Positions 10,531 through 21,791 are shown, counted from the first letter of the stretch. The stretch is DNA of 64,000 nt from Phoronis australis (GCA_002633005.1 NMRA01000177.1:1-64000); one strand, 5' to 3'. The notes: generated by a model not told the origin, from the sequence alone. Made by a program: numbers and translations.

Positions 10531-12087
10531 GGTGCGTTTTTTTCTTTTTCTGTTGAAGGGCTTTCCTCGAGCCTTAAGGAACTGCCAAAGTCAAGACGAA
10601 GCAAAATTAATATACTTTGTATAGTCCATTCTTAGACCAGTTCTTTCTGAACATAGCGGCTTTTATGATGAAATAATATATGACGCTTAGGTTTATCGAA
10701 GGTTAATAAACCAGGATGGTCAGAGAATCAAAAAACGGAGAAATACGCCGTCTTGGGGGAAGCTTTCACATTCGTGTCGAATATGGGAGGATGGATTAGA
10801 GAGAAAATTTGTTCTAACACCATCATAGGAAAACGATAACGTTTGTCGCTGCAGAGCCAACTGGCCGGCCAAGCAAGTTTAGCTTTTAAGCTTAAAAGTT
10901 ATTTGAGTTAGTTTTCTGGCAATGACGACATAGAACATGATATGAGAACTTCTGTGTATGCAACACGTTTGCTCGCCCGTATAATCGGGTCTACACACAT
11001 ATGTTTGTCTTTCAGACCTCATCCGAAACATAGCTCGGACTGTCGTTGGGAAGGACACACCTTATGGGAAGGACGGAACTTGTGTTGGTAAGGATGGTGT
11101 TATTAGTACGTCATTAAAACTTGCACCGGAAGTCAGCTTTTGAAGTGGACATCGTAAGCAATACCCCCTGCAACTTTCAGGAGTGATGATATTGTGGATA
11201 AAGATTAAGCTTTTAACATGTGATGGGATTCATTAAATTATATTGAGGACGCAATATGAAAAAAGGTTTCTCCTTCCCATCTGCAGTCTAAGCTTCATTT
11301 TGAACGATAAGGCCAGAGCTAAGTTGAATAAAACTTTATAAAAAAAATGATAACTATAATTAGTGCATTACGTCACTACCATTTTCCAAAGAAGACGGTT
11401 GCGATTACTTACGATACTATGTAACGGACGCGGAAGTGGTTGTTTTACCCAATAGGCAGTTTGACCGTCAAGTAACGGTGCATTGCAAATCAACTTGGTT
11501 AGCAACCCAGAACTGAAACGAAATTTATAAGAATAGTCAACTCTTTCGTCCGTTTACGTAGCAAGAATTTGTAGTTATCCAAACATTTGCTTTTGCTTAA
11601 ATTTGTGACATTCGCTATGCCTGGCACAAATTATCAAGATGAAATTGCAACCATCCTGACCTTTAAACGATCTTACAGGTTTGGCGTCCAAAGTAACTGA
11701 GAGAAGGGACCAAACACATTGAGTTGTTTCGAGTGTTGTCTTTCACCTCTCTAAGTTGCCATGGTGACATTCCAGGTGGTGTCCACAGCTGTTCGCGTGA
11801 TTTGGTATCGAAATAACGTGAAATAGCTATCACAGTGTGTTGTGTGTGCCATATATACAAGCACATGTGCACATTGCTTAGAATTTTCGCAGAAGCCAAA
11901 AGGATAGTAAACTATTGTAGAGACGGTCACAGATCTAAAAAAGGCTCTCAGTTTCCCAAAACAAGAGCTCTTCGACTTTTCATATTACTGTGCAACCAAT
12001 TGAGACATGAAAAATGTATATCTACCACATATGTCACAATAGGACAGGATGTCATCGAAAGCTAAAGTGAAATGTCTAAAACAGTAC
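10531..12087. other. non-coding stretch with possible missing 3' exons
   Basis: The exon ending at 12088 has a donor with phase 2, so at least one further minus-strand exon should lie below it, probably here. A frame at about 11727-11830 ends in a possible donor (GAGAG before GTGAAAG), but no acceptor gives the right phase. Otherwise nothing is recognisable. Confidence 0.35.
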
Positions 12088-12722
12088 CTCTGAAAATTTG
12101 AGGACTTAACGGGCAGTTTCTCAGTCGATGGCGACTTTTTGGCTTCGTCAATAAGTAAGATGAGCCACTTATCAACTTCATGAAACAACTGCGACTGTTC
12201 CATCTCACGTTGAGTTAGAAATTCTTCGCGATTTCTCAGCCGAGGAGATCTCTCTTCCGATATGTGGTAAGGTGATGTAACCTTTATCATACGAAGTTGT
12301 TCGTCGGGGCTTCGACGTTTATTCGCGTCTTTTGTTTTACGCTTGCCAGATGACCGAGATCGTTTCTCTCGCACCAAGGCACTGCGTGTCTTTAGAGGCG
12401 GTGGCTCCGAAACATGAATGTAATCAGTTGCACTCAACATTTTGGTCGGGGTTCGCTTAGTCTGCGGCTTTCTTATTCGGGATCCACTTTTATCTGTTAC
12501 AGTACCTGCCGAACGTAAAGAATATCGATCGTCATCAGACTCAGAGGTACGAAGGCTTCTCTGTTTTGATGGGATCCGTCGGGTCTTTTCCTTATGTTTT
12601 CTATGGGCTCTTCTACCTCGCGACGGCTTGTTCGTTGGTGTGGCGCGTTCTCCAGAGGACGACGCCTCACTTGGGATGACTGAACTGTTCTTTTGACTAA
12701 CGTACTCACATTCATCTTCGCC
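12088..12722 (-). CDS. exon of a Lys/Arg/Ser-rich protein, downstream part
   Basis: A 635-base open exon begins after a good acceptor (TTATTCCAG, phase 0) and ends at a donor (CAGAG before GTACTG, phase 2). It encodes about 211 residues rich in Arg, Lys and Ser, with SRGRRAHRKHK- and REKRSRSSGKRK-like basic clusters that look like nuclear localisation signals. Near the end is a more ordered, Leu/Trp-containing helix (HEVDKWLILLIDEAKK). It starts in phase 0, which matches the phase-0 donor option of the large exon at 13031-15846, so the two probably belong to one transcript. I do not recognise the family. Confidence 0.55.
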
Positions 12723-13023
12723 CTGGAATAAGCAAGAAGTAACATAACAGGGGGCATAGCTGCTATTGTCGCAACTAATTCCAGTATCAGTAAAAGAATT
12801 TATACGCAAACCAAAACTGAACGGAAATGTGTCTGTGGCTGAAATACGGCAAGTATTCCAAGAAGTGGGCGTGCATCTGATTTGGGAGATCAGTTATCAT
12901 GACTTGCATGCGCCACCAATGCTTTTTTGAATATGAGGGATTTCAACGAAAGTTTCTTATACCCAGGAATATTCCGTGCTCAAAATACAGCAGGCCTACA
13001 TGTATGTTTTATACTTTTAAAAG

Positions 13024-15846
13024 CTAAGCAGACGTGACCTTTTTCCTATTACGACTTCGTCGCGACACCACGTTGCGCGACCGTTTAGCCTTTCTGTTTT
13101 CATGCTGAGCACTGGATGTGTCACTTGAAGGGCGCTTCTTAATTTTATGTTTTGGACTCGAACCCTGAAAAGAATCGTTGTACCCATCATCTCTCTCTAA
13201 GCGTGGAGTTTTTTTAATTGCTGATAATTTTCGTTCGTCTTTTCTTCGCTTACCCTTTCCAATCGTTTTCCCGCTTTTACCTCTTCCGGATTGGGCGGGT
13301 TTAAGTAGTTTCTGCACTTTCTCTGGTGAGGATATCATGGGGTCTTCAGTTTCCGAAATATTACTTCCCGTATCACTTTCAACAGTCTCTTGTTCAGCCG
13401 GCAAAACAGATTGAGGAGAACGCTTTCGAGTTTGAGGTAATCTTTCACGTGCCCGTTTATGTCTTTCTTTTCCCGTACCACGAGCAGCATATGGAATATA
13501 GGAATCTTTACTTCCGTGCTGCATCGTTACCTTAGATGATGGAGACTCGTTCGTCATTGTATGAGCTTTCCTCTCAATTTCATGTGTTTCAGGTGGTCGT
13601 TTTTGTGATTTCGATTTGTTGTTGCCAACTGTTTTCGGTGGTCGACGACCAACTTTCTTTTGTAATGTTCTTTGCTTGATTGGTGATTTTCGTAAGCTCT
13701 TGAACGGTCTGTTCTTTTCTGCACCCTTAGTCTTCTTTTTGCTTTTTATAGCCGCGGTAACGTGTTTGCCAGATGGCTTCTTCCTGTACTGGCCGTTCTT
13801 GAAGTGAGATTCACGAGTTTTCTTTTCAGCCACTTCGGTTGGAAGACATTCTCGGTCATTTTCGTCGATACCGCTGTCATCTGATCTTTCTTCAGACGTT
13901 TCTGTAACGTCTTCAATTTCTTTTCGTCTGTCTTCTTTACTCTCCTTCGGCAACCGTTGCAATGATTTCTTTGTTTTACCTTGTTTCCTACTTCTTTCAT
14001 CAGCTTTCCTGTTGTCTTCTACATCATCATAATTCCCGTTTTCTTCAGTGTTTTCACTGTCTAACGTTTCTCTTGAGGTTATAGGTGAGCGGATTCTTTT
14101 TGCCTCGGAAGGATGTCGTTCGTGAGTCGTTTTCTTTCTAAGTGGGTAATTTGTTTTTGGTTTTACCTTTGCAGTTTCTTTGTTTGATATTTCCTTAACA
14201 CGCGAAGATGAAGATTCGCCTTTCGATTCCAGTCCCAGACCTGTTCTAGAAGATGCAGATTTTTTGGCATTATTTTTCTTTCGAACGCTTGATGAGGGTT
14301 TCTCGTTTGACGACACTTTTGACTTATCTTTTAACTTTCCTTCAACATCTTTTGATCTTGATGCCTGTTCGCGTGGAAGAAGTTTCTTTCTTCCTCTTTT
14401 GACCTCTTCACCAGTGTCTTCGGATCTACATGTTTCACTTTCAGAAACAAGTGTTTCTGCTTGTGAACCGATTTCCTTTCCTTTAAATGATTTTTCTTTC
14501 CGATCCTTCTGTTTAGTATGAGGCAAGTCTGACTTAGGTCTCACTTTATCAGACTGAGTGTGTTTCTCTGACAAGTATACAGGTTTATCTTTTGGTTTTC
14601 GCCTTTGATCTGACCTAGAGAGTGGAATTATTTTAGAATTCCTGAAAGCCCCATCTTCAGAAGAAGGTTCACTGTATGGCAGCACTGTTGGCTCAACTTT
14701 TGATTTTCTTTCGGCGCCTTTTGATCTTGACACTTGTTTTCTTTGAGAACGTTTTTCCTTTACCATTCCAATGTCCTCATTTAAGCCCTCGGTCTCCCAT
14801 GTATTACTCTGAGAAGCAACAACTGTGGTTGCCGCTGAGCAACTCTTCTCTTCCTCTGATGACTGTTGTTTCCGTGACCTCTTTTTTGATTTGCTAGCAG
14901 AACGTTTTTTCCGCACTATTTCGACATCTTTATAACTGCCCTCGGTTTCTCGGATTTCGCTTTCTTGGATTTCCCTTTCAGAAGGAAATGTTGCAATCCG
15001 TTTTGTCTCTGGTGGCCCTTGTTTCCGAATTATTTGATTGGCCATTGCTGTTCCATGTGCTTTATTTTTCATATTTGTATTTCCTTTGTGTGGCTTCGCG
15101 TTTGCGTTTGGTTTCAATCTAAGAGTTGCTTCAGAAGATCTCATTTTCCCCAAGTTTCGTACTTTTGAGGTCAGTATCTTGCGCGATGGCATCTTTGATG
15201 TTGTTGTCGACTTTCTACGACTGTCTTTCCGTCGTGATAAAACTTGTTTTTGTTTCTGCTTACCTTCTGCAGAGTCTTTCTTCTTTATCATTTTGATTTC
15301 GCCCACGTCATCAATTACCGACCACTCACTTTCTGAAACTCTACTTTTTGTTTCTATTCCCTTCTTTTTCGACGGATCTCGCTTTTGAAGTTTTTGTCTT
15401 GTAGCTGCTACATTTAATTTATTCTCTTCTTTAGCTGTTTCTTCTCCTGAACTCTTTTGATAAAACATTTGCCTTCCTTTTGGTTTAACTTTTCTCGGTT
15501 TCATATGTTCTGATAGGGTTTCTTTTACGGGCGACTTTTCTTTGACAGCGAATGTTCCTGACTGTTGTATGTGTTGTGCTGAGGGGCCATCATGCTCGAC
15601 CCCACGTGGAAGAGAACTTGTTCCTCTCTTTTTCTCTTTCACTGAATCAACTTTTACGTCATCGTCATCACCACTTTCATCATCTTTGACAATTGTTCTT
15701 TTCCTTTTTCTCGATGTTGTGGGAGGCGGTGTCTTCTTTCCTGCCAACATTTCTCCTGGCCTTCTATATACTTTGGACGTCACCTGAGAATAAGCCAATG
15801 TAGATTTAACGCTTTTGTTTATCACGTTTTCCGTGTCTTCGAAACA
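13024..15846 (-). CDS. large Lys/Arg/Ser-rich exon of a probable disordered nuclear protein
   Basis: An uninterrupted frame of about 940 codons opens after a TTTTAG acceptor ending at 15847. An in-frame TAG just before it means translation must enter by splicing. It either stops at 13024 or leaves by a weak phase-0 donor (AAAAG before GTCACG at 13030) to the exon at 12722. Composition is dominated by Lys, Arg, Ser and Glu, with almost no hydrophobic core. A loose module recurs roughly every 80-90 residues: an acidic Ser/Thr-Glu patch, then [ED]D[IV][EG], then KKRS-type basic runs. This suggests a disordered, heavily phosphorylatable nucleic-acid- or chromatin-binding region. No catalytic domain is visible. 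Plus-strand frames opposite it are composition shadows. Family unknown. Confidence 0.7.
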   Translation of the reverse strand, partial: CFEDTENVINKSVKSTLAYSQVTSKVYRRPGEMLAGKKTPPPTTSRKRKRTIVKDDESGDDDDVKVDSVKEKKRGTSSLPRGVEHDGPSAQHIQQSGTFAVKEKSPVKETLSEHMKPRKVKPKGRQMFYQKSSGEETAKEENKLNVAATRQKLQKRDPSKKKGIETKSRVSESEWSVIDDVGEIKMIKKKDSAEGKQKQKQVLSRRKDSRRKSTTTSKMPSRKILTSKVRNLGKMRSSEATLRLKPNANAKPHKGNTNMKNKAHGTAMANQIIRKQGPPETKRIATFPSEREIQESEIRETEGSYKDVEIVRKKRSASKSKKRSRKQQSSEEEKSCSAATTVVASQSNTWETEGLNEDIGMVKEKRSQRKQVSRSKGAERKSKVEPTVLPYSEPSSEDGAFRNSKIIPLSRSDQRRKPKDKPVYLSEKHTQSDKVRPKSDLPHTKQKDRKEKSFKGKEIGSQAETLVSESETCRSEDTGEEVKRGRKKLLPREQASRSKDVEGKLKDKSKVSSNEKPSSSVRKKNNAKKSASSRTGLGLESKGESSSSRVKEISNKETAKVKPKTNYPLRKKTTHERHPSEAKRIRSPITSRETLDSENTEENGNYDDVEDNRKADERSRKQGKTKKSLQRLPKESKEDRRKEIEDVTETSEERSDDSGIDENDRECLPTEVAEKKTRESHFKNGQYRKKPSGKHVTAAIKSKKKTKGAEKNRPFKSLRKSPIKQRTLQKKVGRRPPKTVGNNKSKSQKRPPETHEIERKAHTMTNESPSSKVTMQHGSKDSYIPYAARGTGKERHKRARERLPQTRKRSPQSVLPAEQETVESDTGSNISETEDPMISSPEKVQKLLKPAQSGRGKSGKTIGKGKRRKDERKLSAIKKTPRLERDDGYNDSFQGSSPKHKIKKRPSSDTSSAQHENRKAKRSRNVVSRRSRNRKKVTSA

Positions 15847-15957
15847 CTAAAACCCATTCAGTCAAAACAAACTTGAAGTCCACAATTATCCAATGGGTTA
15901 GGGATGGTTTCTCTCTCTGCCTAACTTGAAATTATGCCTACTAATGACTCTTCGTAC

Positions 15958-16026
15958 CTGAATGATTCGCTTTTTTCGTCGACTGGGCTGGTGCGTTCCA
16001 AAGCCGCCCGTTTTTGTATATTTTTC
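15958..16026 (-). CDS. candidate 69-base exon upstream of the large basic exon
   Basis: It is bounded by an ACAACAG acceptor and a strong CATTCAG/GTACGA donor. All three frames are open, so coding cannot be shown. In phase 0 it would join the large exon in frame and end in a basic run (RRKKR). It would not match the phase-2 end of the exon at 18589. Confidence 0.3.
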
Positions 16027-17205
16027 CTGTTGTCTTGCTTTGACAAAACAAACTATTTACAAGTCAGTTACGTATTGTTCATTGAGAAATTTTTATTTAA
16101 TAAAAGCTATATTGAGTTATGTTAAGGTAGTGTGCCTGTTACCTTAGGATATCCCGTTTTACACAATGAGGGGTGTCAAACGTTTCGATAGCCTAGTTCC
16201 AGATTCCAGTGCACTGTCGACTTGGTGCAAGAGAAAAATGAAGTCAAGTTCCTGACTGTATTGACTTCCTTATTTGAAAATCACATTCCACATAACTACG
16301 AAGTGACACACCAGCGCAGTGTACGCGCACAATGAGATTATAAATGTGTTGCCGCAGCGGTGCTGACACCAACATGGAATTAATTGAAAGAACTATTGCG
16401 ATGAGGGGACTAGTCTGTGCGCATGTTGAGAGAATCAGCCTCCGTTGCTAAGTTACACCCAAGTACTTTTTTGACCAATCATGAACCAGAATAGATCGGA
16501 GCCGTCTGGTCTCTGCTATGGAGTTAGTCTAATGTTTTGATTCAAGTTTGCGTTCCTCACAAAAACAGAGTCGTGAAATAGGGCAAGTTAACACTTCTTG
16601 TTTTCTTAGGATGTGACATGGCCGGAATAGGCACACATAGGTCTCATTTGCGGTTCATTTTCAATTTCTTTACTGTGAAGCTAACCATTTCCATCCTTCG
16701 ATGTAGCGCTCAATATACTTTTTCACGTCGCATTGCTCCAAGAGATATTTTAAAGAAAATTTAATTATGTAGGTGCACTGAAACATCAACTCTTAACTGA
16801 GGCCTAATAACACGAGTGTACCTACCTGTATTTCATTCTGTCTATCGTCAATTGAGCGCGAACTCCTGTGAAAATAACAAATACATGCATCACAGGGGTT
16901 TACACTGGTGCATTGGATGCGTGACAGGATACTATGCAATTGCATTTTGCTTTCAAAGGTTGCATTTCGCCGCAGTTAGCTGTCAGTGTTGAATTCTTAA
17001 TCGAAGTGTTTGGCGATTTTCCACGCTCATCCGGTCTTAAAATTGTTGCCGAACGAGCCGACAGGTTGCGTCACAGACAATGCGTACATGCTTAATGTTC
17101 TAATTTGCAATTCTAAGGTTGGACAACTCCATTGAACTCGGAAATGTTTTCTCATCAATCGCTGATAGCTTTGAGTTCTTGTCGGTGTAGGAAACAGAAT
17201 CCCAC
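16027..17205. other. intronic or intergenic stretch, no feature seen
   Basis: AT-rich sequence with short frames only. It probably lies within an intron of the basic-protein gene, but that rests on the flanking exons belonging together. Confidence 0.35.
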
Positions 17206-18155
17206 CCAGTGTCGGATCTACGTTTTCAGCAAGGGGGGGGGGTTTAGGATTCCCGCCAAGGTCGAATCCTAGGCGCGTGGCGCCGAGCGGGGGAGGTCGG
17301 GAGGGGGGTTTCCCCTCCCGTGTAAGATATTTTTTGTTTTTGTAGCCAAATAGTGAAATTTCCATGCATCCTGGTAAGTTTCTGGCACTTAACATGTCTC
17401 TGGAGTTTTTCTTAAGATAATTAAAAACCCTTCTCGATTTCGTCACATGAACTTGGCACATAAGTTTCGTGAAACCATATTCAGTTGTGCACATCTGGGT
17501 ATGAGTCACGCCACAAGCAAAAATTTTTGTTGGAACATCTGCTTACACACACCTTTTTAGCATACGAAAAGTCGTATACGAAAAAGTGTGGTGTGTATAC
17601 AGGGGTTAAGACAATTTCCAAATATTCAAGAGCATAATTAAGGAGCACCGACGGGGCGTAAAAACTTGAATAACAGCATAACAGCAGCCTCAAGTTGTTT
17701 AAGAACGAAGACCTGTACTGTTAGTCCGGAAATAAACATGTGGTCTGTCTCGTTACGAGAAAAACTGGCGAACGATGGTGCTCTTAACTCATAGTCTATT
17801 ATCAAAAGCGACAATAAATAATTAGGTATCACTTTATTAAGCTGAATCCCGTTGACAACAATTGAAAAACGTCAAATCTATCAGGAANNNNNNNNNNNNN
17901 NNNNNNNNNNNNNNNNNNNNNNNNNNNNNNNNNNNNNNNNNNNNNNNNNNNNNNNNNNNNNNNNNNNNNNNNNNNNNNNNNNNNNNNNNNNNNNNNNNNN
18001 NNNNNNNNNNNNNNNNNNNNNNNNNNNNNNNNNNNNNNNNNNNNNNNNNNNNNNNNNNNNNNNNNNNNNNNNNNNNNNNNNNNNNNNNNNNNNNNNNNNN
18101 NNNGGGGGGGGGTTAAACCCCCTGAACCCCCCGTAGATCCGCCACTGCCACCAAG
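17206..18155. mobile_element. hAT-type non-autonomous element spanning the assembly gap
   Basis: The left end is CAGTGTCGGATCTACG near 17211 and the right end is CGTAGATCCGCCACTG near 18151, an inverted pair typical of hAT MITEs. Both ends carry long G or C runs. The assembly gap lies inside, next to a G run, so the internal length is unknown. The flanks do not show a clear 8-bp target duplication, so these could be ends of two elements. Confidence 0.45.
17888..18103. other. assembly gap of 216 N
   Basis: A run of N that ends directly at a G homopolymer. Exons of the basic-protein gene could be hidden here. Confidence 0.99.
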
Positions 18156-18229
18156 ACTATTACAAGACCAACTTTATGAGAGCAAAAGACCTAATTGGAT
18201 TTTTGTTTTTTACCTTGCTCTAAGTAACT

Positions 18230-18346
18230 TACAGTACAAGCCAACAATATTCAAACAAAATGACCCGGGATTTTTTTACTGCTATCAGAATTAGCTGTCA
18301 TGACAGGAAACTGAATGTTGTCTGATTACTTTTGTCTTGTACTGCA
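18230..18346. repeat. short copy of the CAGTACAAG-ended MITE family
   Basis: Inverted ends ACAGTACAAG (18231-18240) and CTTGTACTGC (18336-18345) flank a core with GTCATGAC and TCTGATTAC. Relatives at 20985-21357, 43575-43845 and 47772-48030 carry a CCGTCATGACGG-type palindrome inside each end. Confidence 0.55.
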
Positions 18347-18588
18347 CTACAAGTATAACGTCAGCATCATTGTTCAACAACATTGTATTGTAGTACATGA
18401 TATCGATACCGTTATTAGGCAGTGAACGTTCGCGTACAGGACTGTGACGAAAGAAGCATGATCACGCAAGTCTTTGCGAGATATCGCCATGAATTACAAT
18501 CAGAGCACGTGGCCACACAATATTTTCTCGAAAATGTCTAGCATCCACGGAACGCGCACCACGTTTTGCTGGATATTAAATGTCTTAC

Positions 18589-18740
18589 ATATCAATTTCA
18601 TCCTCAGTTATATATGTTTCTGTGTCTGGTCGGGCATCACTTGAGGACGGTCGGTACAGCCACTGTCCCTTCTTTCGTCTTTTCTCACTTTTCTTTTTTG
18701 TGCCATCACGTTGACTTTCTTCAGGAGGCGAAAGAGCATA
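18589..18740 (-). CDS. exon of a basic Ser/Lys-rich protein
   Basis: A 152-base exon has a TTCCAACAG acceptor (phase 0) and a consensus donor (GTAAGA, phase 2), and only one frame is open throughout. It encodes about 50 residues: SPPEES, a KKKSEKRRKKG basic run, WLYRPSSSD, then an acidic end ITEDEID. The basic-then-RPS order resembles the end of the exon at 21366-21791, which may mean an ancient exon duplication. It is probably part of the same minus-strand gene as the large exon at 13024-15846, but the phases do not join directly, so at least one exon is missing between them. Confidence 0.6.
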
Positions 18741-18906
18741 CTGTTGGAATGAATTTGTGTATTTACACTTGGTCAGAAAACTTGAGCAAACGTATGGTTT
18801 GTGCAGGTGCGTGGACTGTCCACGACAAAAATGAAACGTTAGGTTTTATTTGTAATTTAATTTTCAAAACTTTACAGGGATTTTCCGCAGGTAAGCCCAC
18901 TTGATG

Positions 18907-19146
18907 AAACGCCCATGAGCGTTTATTCGGAAATTTCCTCTTAAAAGCCCACTCAGCGTCACCTTTTTGTCACAAATTCAATTTTGCGGAGCATTTATCA
19001 TTTATAAATAAGAACAAGGTGTTGGCGATCTATGCATTTATTAACATAAAATTAAAGAACACAGTTTTAAGTGAATAATATAAAAGTCAACAAAAATATG
19101 ACTTTCCGTTTACACGCCCTCTTTTCCGAATAAACGCACGGGCGTT
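18907..19146. repeat. 240-bp inverted-repeat element
   Basis: Left arm: AACGCCCATGAGCGTTTATT then CGGAAA. Right arm: TTTCCGAATAAACGC then ACGGGCGTT. They are imperfect inverted copies of about 25 bases. A third partial copy (CTGAATACACGCCCGTGG) lies at about 19184. Likely a MITE. Confidence 0.5.
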
Positions 19147-20115
19147 AATTTGGTGTTTCAAAACACCTGAAAAATTTCATTTTCTGAATACACGCCCGTG
19201 GTCTTATCTACAGATAATCCCGGTAATAAGTTTTGAAGGGACTGAAACGTGGTCTGTGCGTCCTAGACAGAAGTGGCTGGCTACGTGCCTGGCCAACAAG
19301 TTTTAACTGGTTGGCCACGTACATAGTCTTAAAAGACATCTAATTGGCCCTTTGACCCCCCGAACCGGCGAAGTCAATCTGGCATGCGTGAACTTGGAAT
19401 CCTGCTTAATCTCAAAATCGCGTACGCCTGAGCTTGAATTTAAAATTTCGTTGAAGTAATCAGGTGAAAGTTTTTGTTCGTTGTTACTTTTGTTCTTAAT
19501 TATTGGTCCCACGTTCTCCCATTATCTGCTTCACTGAAACTTGTGTCATATCAGAGGCGGATCTAGGATATCACAAGGGGGGCCAACATTTTGTCTGTAA
19601 ACATTTGCGCAAAGGAAAAATTGTAGATGCGCATAGCACCCAATGGGGGGAGATCGGGAGGGGGGGGTTGCCGTTTAATTTGAAGCTGTCAAGGAACACT
19701 TAGACACTTACCGTTGCACTGGAAACGATCTCTTCAATATCTGGCGTTGTCCTAGAAATGCGTCATATTGCGTTAGACAAAATAGTTGTTGGCAATGAAT
19801 CAAGGAACGTAAATGCTCTTTAAAACTGCGAGATGCATACTAAGATGATTGGAGATATTGTACAATGCTGCTACTGAAACTTCAAATTTACGACAAGAAT
19901 GCGTCTTTAGGAAAACAAAGACACCTTCGCATATAGAAATCAAACTGAAAGCTCTATGACAGGTCGTGGTCTACGACATCCTTTTCTTTGAAAACCAGGC
20001 GGTGACAAGCACCGATAAAAATATTCCTTCAGACATATTAATACTGAAACACATTTAAACACTGTTGGTCACATTATGCAAGCAAAATTGATCAACACAA
20101 GCTTTAAAAAATCAC
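19147..20115. other. non-coding stretch with a repeat fragment
   Basis: It holds a hAT-like end at about 19548 (GGCGGATCTAGGATATCACA) that matches the element at 198, and G-rich sequence to 19670. No supported exon. Confidence 0.4.
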
Positions 20116-20435
20116 ATAGGCGGATTTATGGGGGGCAGGGAGCCCGCCTCCTCCACCTCGTCTGCCGCAGAAAAAAATAAAACAGCAAGAGCGTGACGAA
20201 ATATCGAGTTTAATAACTAACGCGACTATTAACCTGGAGCTGAAACAACATTATGATGTGTTGAAGGTTTCCCCGTTTTTTTATTTTGTTTAGTCCTCCG
20301 AATTGATTCTTAGCAGGAGCTCCGCTTACCCGAAAGTTCGAGCACCCCCCTGGTTGCGCGCATGCAATCGTGCTTTGCGCAGTTGCCTCAGACAACAGAT
20401 TGGGCCCCCCTACGATATTCTAGATCCGTTACTGA
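20116..20435. repeat. hAT-type MITE
   Basis: It begins GGCGGATTTATGGGGGG and ends with CCCCCCTACG, then ATTCTAGATCCG, giving inverted ends of the GGCGGATCTA type. Its middle (poly-T, TTAGTCCTCCG, TTCGAGCACCCCCC) matches 6900-7130. Confidence 0.5.
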
Positions 20436-20984
20436 ATCAAATGCAAAATGTGGATCTGGCTTTAACAAATAATTGGAAGATTTTAATGTTCATACAAGTG
20501 ATCATGAATTTATTTTTCCAAGCTTTTTCAACTGAACGAGTATGAGAAGGAAGAGGTCTTTAGTTCCGTAAGGCGATGATGTAGGATAACGAAACACAAC
20601 TTGCATTTAAGAACTCATGATGGATTACGTCTGGTTGTCTACATTGAAAAATCATCGTATGAAAAACGTCACTTCCTTCACACGCATGGCAAACACCAAG
20701 TACTGTATCAGCATCCAGAACGCAATTGCCACCCAGCCAATATCGCCTATTTTTGAACAGTTCATATCGTGTGGCCTTGGTGTTTTTCAAATATGAAATG
20801 GACCAACAAACGCCGTGAAAAATAGAATTTTTGGCACGGGCTTCAATAACTAAATCTTAAATATACTTGCCGAAGCAACTGATGATTTCCTTAGGAACGG
20901 AAATCGTTAGAGACAAATTTTGTATAGTTGAGTACTGAGTGTGAGCAAGAAGTAAATGTCCCTTTGAAGTTAAATAGTTATGAT

Positions 20985-21357
20985 GAACGAACAAGATATA
21001 GTAATCAGATGAAAATACCGTCTCCCCGTCATGACGGCTCATTCTGGTCAATTAAAAATGACTGGTAATAGCTAACAGGGCGGCAAAAGTCTAATTACAG
21101 AATGGTTTGCCATTTTTTAACTTCTGTGCTAAAATAAAAAAGAAATTGCAGGCGGTCTGGTACACGTTATACCAGACATGCGCAGGTCTCTCAGGTGGGC
21201 TTTTTGCACACCTGAATCATTTTTACTTAACTGCTAATTTCCTTTCATTGTCTCTCATTAGGGAGGGGTACTATTACGATGAATGCGGCTTCCGCCAAAC
21301 CGTCATGACGGGTTATTCCGGGTCATTTTGTCTGAATTCTTTTGACTTGTACTGCAT
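20985..21357. repeat. MITE with CCGTCATGACGG palindromes
   Basis: CCCGTCATGACGG lies near the left end (about 21028) and CCGTCATGACGG near the right (about 21299). The outer right end is TTTGACTTGTACTGC, matching the family ends at 18346. Frames inside are not coding. The element abuts the 3' end of the exon at 21366-21791. Confidence 0.6.
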
Positions 21358-21365
21358 AACAATAG

Positions 21366-21791
21366 TTACAACTGTTCATCTGTTGGCCCATCAAGATGGA
21401 TCGAAGGTCTTTTCAATTTTCCTTTCTTTCTGCGTCTTCCTTCAGATGGAGAATCGGACGGAGTAGCACTTCTGTGCTTGGTGGTGGATACCGAAGAGTA
21501 TTTCGGGTATCTTGAAGATGGTCTCGTGGTTTTGTGCTGAGACAAGGACAAGCGAGCTCTAGGACTAGGTCTAACGCTGTCGAACGATGTTGCTGAAAGA
21601 CTGGTATTTTTGTTCTTTTTGGATCTTAAGCCACGCACACGCTTTTTGTAGGTGGGTCCAAAATATAATTTCGAGGACTTGGCTTTCGTTGTCAGACTTT
21701 TACGGCGAGCATTTCTGTCGTGCCGTGAGCTGTCTCGTGCCACGTTGGACGACAGATCCCTCGGAAAATCTGCTTTTCGACTTTGTTCCTT
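21366..21791 (-). CDS. exon of a basic Ser/Arg-rich protein
   Basis: A 426-base open exon follows a good acceptor (TTTGACAG, phase 0). It encodes about 141 residues rich in Arg, Lys and Ser, with an RGLRSKKNK run and a tail SEGRRRKKGKLKRPS followed by an acidic stretch. It ends at a TAA, or may leave by GTAACT two bases earlier (phase 2). The composition is like the exons at 18.6 and 13-15.8 kb on the same strand, so I infer one gene. If the TAA is used it is a separate short gene. No domain is recognised. Confidence 0.5.
   Translation of the reverse strand, partial: KEQSRKADFPRDLSSNVARDSSRHDRNARRKSLTTKAKSSKLYFGPTYKKRVRGLRSKKNKNTSLSATSFDSVRPSPRARLSLSQHKTTRPSSRYPKYSSVSTTKHRSATPSDSPSEGRRRKKGKLKRPSIHLDGPTDEQL

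Noticed and set aside
12088-12722. A SGSRIRKP patch reminiscent of CENP-C/KNL2-type motifs
   Set aside because: The conserved aromatic residues that follow in that motif are absent and no SANT or SANTA domain is seen nearby, so naming the gene would be guesswork.
14180-14521. Plus-strand Phe/Ser-rich frames opposite the large basic exon
   Set aside because: They are the composition shadow of Lys/Glu/Ser codons on the minus strand and have no splice or start support.
17027-17509. 160-codon minus-strand frame
   Set aside because: It crosses the hAT-type element end and its G/C runs; the protein is low-complexity Pro/Gly in that part and has no domain.
21107-21466. 119-codon plus-strand frame
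   Set aside because: It runs through a MITE with inverted ends and into the antisense of the exon at 21366.
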